The notes under the pieces: model-generated | The model's database searches: none | Told to the model about the DNA's origin: nothing | The model's input: only the letters and a program-made list of their open reading frames with translations | NCBI GenBank assembly: GCA_002492075.1 | Contig: DKXD01000134.1 | Coordinates: 1 to 6,178 of the forward strand | Direction of reading: 5' to 3' | Source: Ruminococcaceae bacterium UBA7135 | GTDB lineage: Bacteria > Bacillota > Clostridia > Oscillospirales > Ruminococcaceae | Length of the DNA stretch: 6,178 nt | Part shown: positions 1 to 5,846 of the stretch, piece by piece | Layout: each line of letters starts with the position of its first letter | Position numbering within the stretch: position 1 is the stretch's first letter | Translations under genes and position numbers: made by a program

Positions 1-342
1 GTTGCCCTTTTTATCCTCCCAGCCGCCCGTAAGGAAGTAAACGTCGTTTTTAACCCCCTTTATGGGCATATTATCATAAACTCCCTCTTCGGCGTTCTTT
101 ATGAAATTATGCACAGCATTGGGAGCATACTGCTCATACAAAACAACGCGTATCTCACCGTAATCCGTATCGATTATCGCTATCTTGTCGCCCTCCGTCG
201 GGGGCTTTAGCTGAATATAGTCTACGTTCATCTTGCTGAAATCGTAGTTTACCATGCCGTTTTCATGGGTCTGTTGTCTTCTGCAGCCCGAAAGAGTCAA
301 AACCGTTGCTGCTGTTAAAACAGCTGCCAAAATCTTTTTCAA
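1..342 (-). CDS. Cyclophilin-type peptidyl-prolyl isomerase-like lipoprotein, C-terminus cut by the window edge
   Basis: The first 114 residues are visible. They begin with a lipoprotein signal: K2 and K3, a hydrophobic stretch, then the lipobox LSGC at 17-20, so the mature protein should be anchored by a lipidated C20 on the outer face of the membrane. After a linker, residues 54-107 resemble the N-terminal half of the cyclophilin fold: DYGEIRVVLYEQYAPNAV at 60-77, then NFIK and a GVYD turn. Cyclophilins isomerise Xaa-Pro bonds and assist folding of exported proteins. The usual FHRV segment reads IKGV at 94-97 and the usual QGGD reads TGGW at 105-108, so the catalytic Arg and Gln look absent. 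The start is a TTG at 340-342, with GGAC 8 bases upstream and no ATG before the signal peptide. It lies 25 bases after cysS with no terminator between, so it is probably the third gene of that operon. Family assignment is good; activity is doubtful. Confidence 0.82.
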   Translation of the reverse strand, partial: MKKILAAVLTAATVLTLSGCRRQQTHENGMVNYDFSKMNVDYIQLKPPTEGDKIAIIDTDYGEIRVVLYEQYAPNAVHNFIKNAEEGVYDNMPIKGVKNDVYFLTGGWEDKKGN

Positions 343-367
343 AATATACTGTCCTTTCAATCGTCCG

Positions 368-1759
368 TTATGCTTTTTTTACAACCGTTCCCTGCCGAGT
401 TTCCTCCACGATATAACCACGCGCGGTTATATCGTCGCGTATCTTGTCGGCAAGAGCGAAATCCTTTGCCTTTCGCGCCGCTTTTCTCTGCTCGATAAGA
501 TCGAGGATATCTGCGGGAATTTCTTCATCATTACTATTATACAACAAACCGAGTACATTTGTCAATCCCGTAAATTCGTCAAGATATACAGAAATATCAC
601 CTTTTGTTATCTCATTATCGGCAAGCGCGGTATTTATCGTGCGCACAAGCTCAAAAACAGCTGCTATTCCGTCCGCCGTGTTAAGGTCGTCGTCCATTGC
701 CTTAATGAAATTCTCCCGCGCCGTTTTCACGCTTTCGAGAGTTTGAGCGCTCGCCTCGCCGTCCTTAGCGGACGAAAGAACGCGCTTCATCGCATCGCGG
801 CAGTTGTAGAGCCGCTCCAACGCCGCCTTGCAGCTCTCGATTACCTCCACGGTATAGTTTAACTGACCGCGGTACTGCACGGAAATCAGCATAAAGCGTA
901 TCGGCTCATAGCCGAACTTCGCCGCCATATCGCGCACAAGGAAGAAATTCCCCGCTGATTTCGACATCTTCTTATTGTCTACATTCAACATTCCGTTATG
1001 CATCCAGATATTGGCAAGAGGACAGCCCGTGGCGCACTCGCTTTGAGCTATCTCGTTCTCGTGATGCGGGAAAATAAGATCCGCACCGCCGCCGTGAATG
1101 TCGAGGGTGTCACCGATATAGTGCCGCGACATTGCCGAGCACTCGATATGCCAGCCGGGTCTGCCCTGTCCGAACGGCGAATCCCAGAACGGCTCACCGG
1201 GCTTTGCGGCTTTCCACACCGCAAAATCCATAGGGTCGCGCTTCTTCTCGCCGACCTCGATACGCGCGCCCGCCTGAAGATCGTCAAGCGGTTGATGTGA
1301 CAGCTTTCCGTAATCGGGGAACTTTGAAACATCGAAATAAACGTCGCCGTCCACCTCATAAGCGAAGCCCTTGTCAACAAGCGTTTTAACGATATCGATT
1401 ATAATATCCATATTCTCCGTGACCTTAGGATAAACGTCCGCTCGTTTTACGTTCAAACCATCGGCGTCTATGAAATACTCCTTAATGGCGTTTTCGGAGA
1501 CCTCAAGCGCCGTTTTTCCAAGCTCATTCGCTTTTTTGATTATCTTATCGTCCACATCCGTAAAGTTCTGCACATAGAAAACCTTATAGCCGCGAAACTC
1601 CAGATAACGGCGCAGAGTGTCAAACACGCAAAGTGCTCTAGCGTTGCCGATGTGGATAAGATTGTAAACGGTAGGTCCGCAGCAATATATCTTCACTGTG
1701 TTTTCCGTTATAGGCTTCAAATCTTCCTTTTTTCGCGTCATGGTGTTGTATATTTTCAT
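368..1759 (-). CDS. cysS: Cysteinyl-tRNA synthetase
   Basis: This class I aminoacyl-tRNA synthetase (463 residues, full length for the family) activates cysteine with ATP and loads it on tRNA-Cys in the cytoplasm. The Rossmann catalytic domain starts with CCGPTVYNLIHIGNAR at 26-41, which contains the HIGH-type motif HIGN (36-39). The family zinc site is intact: C27, C207 in GRPGWHIECSAM, H232 and E236 in FPHHENEIA. KMSKS is at 264-268. The C-terminal third (about 300-463) is the helical DALR/anticodon-binding region, including the LNTADGIAAVFELV stretch. The ATG at 1757-1759 overlaps the cysE stop as ATGA. A good AAGGAGG at 1767-1773, inside the end of cysE, is spaced 7 bases from the start. 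Pairing with cysE behind one T-box is a common Firmicutes arrangement that couples cysteine supply to its use in translation. Nothing is broken or missing, and identification is firm. Confidence 0.98.
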   Translation of the reverse strand: MKIYNTMTRKKEDLKPITENTVKIYCCGPTVYNLIHIGNARALCVFDTLRRYLEFRGYKVFYVQNFTDVDDKIIKKANELGKTALEVSENAIKEYFIDADGLNVKRADVYPKVTENMDIIIDIVKTLVDKGFAYEVDGDVYFDVSKFPDYGKLSHQPLDDLQAGARIEVGEKKRDPMDFAVWKAAKPGEPFWDSPFGQGRPGWHIECSAMSRHYIGDTLDIHGGGADLIFPHHENEIAQSECATGCPLANIWMHNGMLNVDNKKMSKSAGNFFLVRDMAAKFGYEPIRFMLISVQYRGQLNYTVEVIESCKAALERLYNCRDAMKRVLSSAKDGEASAQTLESVKTARENFIKAMDDDLNTADGIAAVFELVRTINTALADNEITKGDISVYLDEFTGLTNVLGLLYNSNDEEIPADILDLIEQRKAARKAKDFALADKIRDDITARGYIVEETRQGTVVKKA

Positions 1760-2424
1760 GATTTTTCCTCCTTAAGGCTATCTAAATCTTTTTTCAGCTT
1801 GTCGACCTCCGCAGTCAGCCTATCAATGTACATCTGCTGTTGACAGATAAGCTGGCTTACGGGATCGGGAATGTGTATCTGGTCAAGATCGCTGTTGTTC
1901 ACCTTTAAGCCGTCACGGCGAACTACCCTCGCGGGCACGCCCACGGCGGTGCAATTCGGCGGAACCTCCTCAAGCACGACCGCGTTCGCGGCTATTTTGG
2001 AATTGTCCCCTATCTTAAACGGACCGAGCACTCTCGCCCCCGCTCCGACCAACACGTTATCGCCTAGTGTCGGGTGGCGCTTACCCACGTCCTTACCCGT
2101 ACCACCGAGCGTCACATTCTGATAAAGCGTACAGTTGTCGCCAATCTCCGTGGTCTCTCCGATAACGACGCCCGCGCCATGGTCTATAAACAAATTCTTG
2201 CCTATTTTAGCACCCGGGTGAATCTCAATACCCGTTTTGTGACGGGAACGCTGAGATATCAACCTCGCGATAAATTTGTGTCCGTGCGTGTGAAACCAAT
2301 GTGCGCGGCGGTAGCTTCTCACCGCTTTGTATGACGGATAGAGAAACAGCACCTCCCACGCCGAGCGCACAGCAGGGTCGCGGGCTTTTATCGACGCTAT
2401 CTCCGCCTTTAACTTGTCAAACAT
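1756..2424 (-). CDS. cysE: Serine O-acetyltransferase, short EpsC/CysE type
   Basis: The 222-residue cytoplasmic enzyme transfers acetyl from acetyl-CoA to L-serine, giving O-acetylserine, the acceptor for sulfide in cysteine synthesis. It has a short helical N-terminus (1-60) and a left-handed beta-helix of hexapeptide repeats (about 65-168). Family active-site elements are present: GIEIHP at 65-70, DHGAG with D81-H82, VTLGGTGK at 104-111, RHP with H117, and GVPARVV at 162-168. The last 28 residues are Q/K/E/L-rich and look like a short coiled coil. The tail ends EEKS rather than in the terminal Ile that docks E. coli-type CysE into CysK, so formation of that complex is uncertain. The ATG at 2422-2424 follows GGGAGG by 9 bases. 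A longer in-frame reading from TTG at 2463 is rejected because that codon lies inside the T-box terminator hairpin. The stop overlaps the cysS start by 4 bases. Confidence 0.96.
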   Translation of the reverse strand: MFDKLKAEIASIKARDPAVRSAWEVLFLYPSYKAVRSYRRAHWFHTHGHKFIARLISQRSRHKTGIEIHPGAKIGKNLFIDHGAGVVIGETTEIGDNCTLYQNVTLGGTGKDVGKRHPTLGDNVLVGAGARVLGPFKIGDNSKIAANAVVLEEVPPNCTAVGVPARVVRRDGLKVNNSDLDQIHIPDPVSQLICQQQMYIDRLTAEVDKLKKDLDSLKEEKS

Positions 2425-2439
2425 ATACCCTGTCCTCCC

Positions 2440-2476
2440 AAACAAAAAGCCCCCGCGCTTCAAAAAGCGCGAAGGC
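2440..2476 (-). terminator. Intrinsic terminator of the cysteine T-box leader
   Basis: The minus-strand RNA folds as a 12-bp stem, GCCUUCGCGCUU with AAGCGCGGGGGC, closed by a UUUG loop and containing two G-U pairs. It is followed by UUUUUGUUUG. The 5' arm reuses CUUCGC (2469-2474), which otherwise forms the antiterminator, so the two structures exclude each other. It lies just upstream of the cysE ribosome binding site, so stopping here silences the operon when tRNA-Cys is charged. Confidence 0.94.
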
Positions 2477-2700
2477 GTCTTTAACGCTGTTCCACTTCGC
2501 TTCGGGCGATCTCAAAAGAAATGCCCCTCATTCTCCTTAACGCGGAATACGTGCGCGGATACTTCGGAAACTGCTCCTTTCCCCGCGCCGACTGTTCAGC
2601 CGCACTTCCCCGAACGCAATCTCCGCGCTTTCAGCGCCGCGCGGCTCTCTGTGCATCACAGTTTCGGGTACTCTGACCGAATTAACGTCTTTGTACATAT
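2440..2700 (-). promoter_or_regulatory. T-box riboswitch, tRNA-Cys responsive (UGC specifier)
   Basis: This 260-base leader of cysE has T-box landmarks in order. Stem I has a 5' AGUA at 2669-2672, followed by CCCGAA that pairs with UUCGGG before the specifier loop. The apical part holds AGAGAG at 2645-2650 and a GGCGCUGAAAGC-like segment. The specifier loop reads GAAGUGCGG, with the Cys codon UGC at 2602-2604. A second helix forms from GCGCGG with CCGCGC, enclosing GGAAA with UUUCC. The antiterminator is complete: GCGAAG (2495-2500) pairs with CUUCGC (2469-2474), a UGGAACA bulge lies at 2488-2494, and an upper GCGU/ACGC helix has a UAAAG loop. UGGA in the bulge is complementary to the UCCA end of tRNA-Cys, whose discriminator base is U in the known family. 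Uncharged tRNA-Cys should stabilise the antiterminator and switch on cysE-cysS. GUG (Val) is an out-of-register alternative specifier, but the downstream genes argue for Cys. Confidence 0.93.
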
Positions 2701-2706
2701 ATTTTT

Positions 2707-2735
2707 ATTATATCATATTCACCGCCATTTTTCAA
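2707..2735 (-). promoter_or_regulatory. Sigma-A-type promoter of the cysE-cysS operon
   Basis: The -35 element TTGAAA (2730-2735) and a perfect -10 TATAAT (2707-2712) are separated by 17 bases on the minus strand. The predicted start, near 2700, is just before the T-box stem I. It lies in the 50-base AT-rich gap after the helicase stop, so the cysteine operon has its own strong promoter and control rests mainly on the T-box. Confidence 0.9.
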
Positions 2736-2784
2736 TGACATTTTCATCAATTTCTTATGAGCAAATTTGTTTAAATTTCACAAA

Positions 2785-5010
2785 TCACTCGATATCTTTA
2801 AGCTCTTCCGTATCGAGATAATCCTCAACATACTGCTTAGTGAGCAATTCACGCGGAATGTAATCGTTATACTTTCCCGCGATCTCGCAATTTTCGGGGA
2901 TCTTAAAGCCGTACTTATCCGCTCCTTTTTCTTTGATAGAGTTAAGCGCGGCTATCAGACGATCCTTTCCCATATCAGTCTGCACCTCAATGCACACTGG
3001 AATGTAATGCGACAGATACACGTTCGCCTGAAACCCCCTCTCGCGCAATGCGTACATCAACGCCATTGTGCCGCGAGTTCCCAAGAACGGGAACACCGCG
3101 TAGCTTGTACCCGAGATCGGCAGCACCATACGCTCGCCGCTGGACAATGTTCCGGCAGGTAGTTCCCTGCCCGTGATGAACGCGCCGTCGGACACGCCCG
3201 CCGCGTTACGGCAGAGCGTTCGGATATCGTTCAAACGCTTTTGAGCACTTTCGTCAAGAAACGCGTATTGCTCGTCGCTGCGGACAATCTCAAGAATTTT
3301 CTTCATTACCATTGTGTGAACATACTCGTTGCCCGTATCCGTCCACATATTCGCCGATATTCCTTTGATATTCTTGACATAGATTATCAGCTCTTTTTTA
3401 TCAAGCTCTGTGACCTCCCAAGCCTGACCGGCCAACGCGAATTGCGATTTAGGCGGAAACGGGTTCTGTACCGTGCCAATAAGCTCCGAGCCATTTCGCA
3501 CGGAGAACTCCACGGGTACGGAAAACACCGCCAGAAACTCATAATTGTTTATAATCCCCTCGCCCTTTTCTCCAACAAGCAAGCCGCCGTCCTCACAGCG
3601 CTCCAAATGACCGTTTTCCAGCAAATGACGCAGCAAAAACAGATAATCCTCTTTTGTTACATTTTTGAACACGGACAGCGTGAGTATCTGCCTTGCCAAG
3701 TCTTTCGGCTGAACGCTGCCCGAAGCCGCCATTACCGCCATTGTCTGGTGATACAGCAGATTATACGGCAACTTTGGGAGATACATCGGCTCTACCCACT
3801 TTTCACGGGTGTACAGCAAAATCTCGGCGATGCACATTACAAAATCCCAATTGATGTCCTTATAAAACAGGTTCTGCGGAACGCTCATATCCTGTCGGAA
3901 CGCGAAATACATCTCGCCCACTCCGCCGCGTCTGCCCGTTCTTCCCAACCTTTGAACGAGCCCAGATACGGTAAGGGGACAGCCCGTCTGGACTATGCGC
4001 TCCAAATGCCCCAAATCTATGCCCAACTCCAAGGTTACGGTAGCGCCCGTACAAACGGGCAACTCGCCCGATCTCATACGCTGTTCGGCGAACTCCCGCA
4101 AAGCCGAGGATATGTTCGCATGATGAACAAGATAGCAGTCGTTGGCGTGCTTTTGTTCCGAAATGTGCTTTAAGTGCGCGATGTTCTCCTCTACCTCGCC
4201 CTTGCTGTTGGAGAACAGAATGCAACGCTTGCCATGAGTTACCTCGTATAAGTAGTTATAGTAGTTTTCAAGCAGAACCTTGCTGTACTTTTGCGGTATT
4301 TTTTGAGCGATTGGGAAAAATCGCACCAAAAGCCGAACCTTCCTTCCCTTTTCCGAGACACGCGGTGTAATGCAATGCGCCGATGTTCCCATAGAGAGCC
4401 ACTTTTCGGCGTTTGTCGGGTCGCCGAGAGTTGCCGAAAGCCCAATACGGCGCGGCTCAAAACCGATTATCCGCTGCAATCGTTCAAGTATCGACAAAAG
4501 CTGCAAGCCGCGGTCGCCGTCCATAAAATAATGAACCTCGTCAATTATAACGAACCGTAAGTCCGAAAACAGACGGTACACGCCCGAGCTGTTGCGGATA
4601 AGCAGACTTTCAAGGCTCTCGGGGGTGGTCTGCATAACGCCGCGCGGGTTTTTAAGGAGCTTTTTCTTCTGCGTTTGAGAAGCGTCGCCGTGCCATTTCG
4701 TCACCGGAATGTCCGCTTCCTCCAAAAGCTCCTCCAGCCGCTCAAATTGGTCGTTTATCAGAGCCTTCAGCGGCGAGATATACAGCGCGCCCACGCTGCC
4801 CGAGGGGTTCTCCCAAAGATGAGTTAAAACGGGCAAAAACGCGGCTTCGGTCTTGCCGCTTGCCGTGCCCGAGGTGAGCAGCAAATTATCCTCCGTATCG
4901 AAAATAACTTCCGCCGCCGCAACTTGTATTTCATGCAGCTCGTCCCACCTATTGCGGTAGATGTAGTCTTGGATAAACGGCGCGTATCTGTAAAAAATGT
5001 TGTCGCTCAT
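2785..5010 (-). CDS. Lhr-core-like DEAD/DEAH-box (DEVH) superfamily 2 helicase
   Basis: This 741-residue cytoplasmic SF2 helicase has all the usual motifs: Q29 in HEIQ; Walker A SGTASGKTEAA at 47-57; SPLKALINDQ at 79-88; TTPESLE at 128-134; Walker B DEVH at 157-160; SAT at 192-194 within RRIGLSATLGDP; ILFSNSK at 264-270; HHANIS at 296-301; ATVTLELGIDLG at 323-334; and QRLGRTGRRGG at 353-363. The GLSATLGD and GIDLG wording and the order after the RecA domains (winged-helix-like about 400-490, beta-rich part with GQAWEV around 528-533) resemble the core of Lhr, an ATP-dependent 3'-5' helicase family linked to DNA repair. The large extra C-terminus of full Lhr is absent; residues 600-741 form an alpha/beta tail I cannot place. 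The start ATG at 5008-5010 has AAAGGAA upstream. The ATG at 5043 lies in a hairpin loop without a binding site, so the 752-residue version is rejected. Its exact job is unknown. Confidence 0.9.
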   Translation of the reverse strand: MSDNIFYRYAPFIQDYIYRNRWDELHEIQVAAAEVIFDTEDNLLLTSGTASGKTEAAFLPVLTHLWENPSGSVGALYISPLKALINDQFERLEELLEEADIPVTKWHGDASQTQKKKLLKNPRGVMQTTPESLESLLIRNSSGVYRLFSDLRFVIIDEVHYFMDGDRGLQLLSILERLQRIIGFEPRRIGLSATLGDPTNAEKWLSMGTSAHCITPRVSEKGRKVRLLVRFFPIAQKIPQKYSKVLLENYYNYLYEVTHGKRCILFSNSKGEVEENIAHLKHISEQKHANDCYLVHHANISSALREFAEQRMRSGELPVCTGATVTLELGIDLGHLERIVQTGCPLTVSGLVQRLGRTGRRGGVGEMYFAFRQDMSVPQNLFYKDINWDFVMCIAEILLYTREKWVEPMYLPKLPYNLLYHQTMAVMAASGSVQPKDLARQILTLSVFKNVTKEDYLFLLRHLLENGHLERCEDGGLLVGEKGEGIINNYEFLAVFSVPVEFSVRNGSELIGTVQNPFPPKSQFALAGQAWEVTELDKKELIIYVKNIKGISANMWTDTGNEYVHTMVMKKILEIVRSDEQYAFLDESAQKRLNDIRTLCRNAAGVSDGAFITGRELPAGTLSSGERMVLPISGTSYAVFPFLGTRGTMALMYALRERGFQANVYLSHYIPVCIEVQTDMGKDRLIAALNSIKEKGADKYGFKIPENCEIAGKYNDYIPRELLTKQYVEDYLDTEELKDIE

Positions 5011-5026
5011 TTTTTGAATTCCTTTC

Positions 5027-5059
5027 AAAAGCGGTTTCCCCATTATCGAGGGAAACCGC
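5027..5059 (-). terminator. Terminator-like hairpin between the microprotein and the helicase
   Basis: The arms GCGGTTTCCC (5050-5059) and GGGAAACCGC (5031-5040) pair perfectly over 10 bp around a 9-base loop. They are followed on the minus strand by TTTTG, a short U tract. The hairpin lies 11 bases after the microprotein stop, so it probably ends or attenuates that transcript. The tail is weak, and some readthrough into the helicase is likely. The hairpin is equally stable on the other strand, where AAAAATC follows. Confidence 0.65.
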
Positions 5060-5069
5060 GAAAAATCAA
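5042..5069 (-). promoter_or_regulatory. Possible helicase promoter overlapping the hairpin
   Basis: TTGATT (5064-5069, 4 of 6 matches to consensus) and GATAAT (5042-5047, 5 of 6) are 16 bases apart. A start near 5035 would fall inside the hairpin's second arm, giving a 25-base helicase leader that lacks the hairpin. It would let the helicase be expressed apart from the microprotein. The match is moderate and could be chance. Confidence 0.4.
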
Positions 5070-5168
5070 TTATCGACAGCAGCCGCCGTTGTTGCGGTTA
5101 TCATGATCGTGTCTGCACCCGCATGAACGGTTCGAGCGTCTGCCTATCGGGAAACCGAAAAAGAACAT
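5070..5168 (-). CDS. 32-residue Cys/His/Asn/Gly-rich microprotein, unidentified
   Basis: I do not recognise this gene. It begins with an ATG at 5166-5168, with AAGGAG spaced 8 bases upstream, and ends at TAA 5070-5072. The peptide starts with a hydrophobic MFFFGFPIG. It continues basic and polar, with a CGC at 16-18, an HDHD at 20-23, an Asn/Gly stretch and a terminal CCR, giving four Cys and two His in 17 residues. The strong binding site, a promoter with TATAAT upstream, a structured leader and a hairpin just after the stop together suggest a real transcribed small gene rather than chance. The Cys/His composition could bind metal, which is inference only. It could instead be a leader peptide whose translation affects the helicase downstream. 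It is too short to be a signal-peptide protein and has no full membrane span. Confidence 0.62.
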   Translation of the reverse strand: MFFFGFPIGRRSNRSCGCRHDHDNRNNGGCCR

Positions 5169-5192
5169 ACTGTCAACTCCTTTGCTTTAAGG

Positions 5193-5207
5193 TGAGGAAT
5201 TTCCTCA
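5193..5207. repeat. 15-base palindrome in the microprotein leader
   Basis: TGAGGAA and TTCCTCA are perfect 7-base inverted arms around one base. The palindrome lies about 25 bases before the microprotein start and abuts a second palindrome. The near-zero loop fits a protein-binding DNA operator better than an RNA hairpin. Confidence 0.6.
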
Positions 5208-5224
5208 AGGGAACGTGTTCCCTT
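5207..5224. repeat. 18-base palindrome at the predicted transcription start of the microprotein
   Basis: AAGGGAAC and GTTCCCTT are perfect 8-base inverted arms separated by two bases. It begins 5 bases after the -10 element and spans the predicted transcription start, a classic place for a repressor operator. As RNA it could form a 6-bp 5'-terminal hairpin that protects the transcript end. Confidence 0.65.
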
Positions 5225-5229
5225 AATGT

Positions 5230-5258
5230 ATTATATGCCAGTTTACCTATTTCGTTAA
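5230..5258 (-). promoter_or_regulatory. Promoter of the microprotein
   Basis: A perfect -10 TATAAT (5230-5235) lies 17 bases from a weaker -35 TTAACG (5253-5258, 4 of 6 matches). An AT-rich stretch with TTTAATTAAA sits at 5271-5280, and more A/T bases lie between it and the -35; this could act as an UP-like element. The weak -35 suggests possible activator dependence. Transcription would start near 5223, inside the 18-base palindrome. Confidence 0.65.
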
Positions 5259-5321
5259 TTTAAAGTAATGTTTAATTAAATGCCTTTTTCGAGTCATTGT
5301 TTTATCCGGTTTGCTCAATGT

Positions 5322-5846
5322 TCATAAGCCCATATCATACCTTATTTTATATTCATTTTTACAGTATAAACAATGTTCGCCGTCTTTTGAATTTATAACC
5401 GCATTTACCAATCTTGACGGAAATTGAGCGGGTGTACCCGATAGCCCCGACAATTCCGATATTTCTTCAAACATAACGGACACTTCAAGAAATTGTTCAT
5501 CTGTACAGTATACTCCAAACGCCGACATACCATTCTGATCCGTTTTGTCGTGATACATTTCAAACACCATAAACACATCTTTGAATTTTTGAGATTTAAA
5601 AACTGCTAACTCAAATTTTTCATCATTTGCCCAAAAATAATCACTGAGCTTCTGAAAATCAAAGTCGATATTCAAAAAATCGCACAGTCTGCAAAACGGT
5701 TCGCTGCGCGAAAATTCTCCTTTATAAAACTCATAGTATCGGTCATCGTTCAGCATTTGTTCGCTCATCTTTTCGCGCGGTATCACATCGTCCGAGTAAC
5801 CCCAAAGTATATCGTCAAGAAATAAGTGTATTTCCAAAGACCTCAA
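5322..5846 (-). CDS. Unidentified acidic 174-residue protein with two CxxC pairs
   Basis: I do not recognise this protein. It is acidic, rich in Phe, Tyr, Asp and Glu, and has no signal peptide or membrane span, so it is probably cytoplasmic. Visible features are a LFLDDILWGYSDD start, CRLC at 52-55, a charged FWANDEKFELAVFKSQKF region at 71-88, and CLYC at 159-162 near the end. The two CxxC pairs could form a zinc site or be unrelated. Size, acidity and aromatic content resemble many small immunity-type or SUKH-like proteins, but that is only an impression. No ATG occurs before residue 27. An in-frame TAA lies directly before the TTG at 5844-5846, which has only an AGGCGG-like site, so the start is uncertain; the TTG at codon 4 is an alternative. 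The sequence is visibly more AT-rich than cysS or the helicase, which hints at acquired DNA. I see no clear terminator after it. Confidence 0.7.
   Translation of the reverse strand: MRSLEIHLFLDDILWGYSDDVIPREKMSEQMLNDDRYYEFYKGEFSRSEPFCRLCDFLNIDFDFQKLSDYFWANDEKFELAVFKSQKFKDVFMVFEMYHDKTDQNGMSAFGVYCTDEQFLEVSVMFEEISELSGLSGTPAQFPSRLVNAVINSKDGEHCLYCKNEYKIRYDMGL

Noticed and set aside
2425..2463. N-terminal extension of serine acetyltransferase from TTG at 2463
   Set aside because: It would begin inside the loop of the T-box terminator and has no binding site; ATG 2422-2424 has GGGAGG and fits family length.
2737..2790. AT-rich inverted repeat (ATTTGT/ACAAAT) after the helicase stop as a terminator
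   Set aside because: The stem is only about 6 A/T pairs with a long loop and no clear U tract, too weak to call.
3241..4173. A 310-codon plus-strand open frame, plus several 60-200 codon plus-strand frames elsewhere
   Set aside because: They lie antisense to cysS, cysE and the helicase, have low-complexity or unnatural composition, and show no conserved motifs. They are shadows of clearly identified minus-strand genes.
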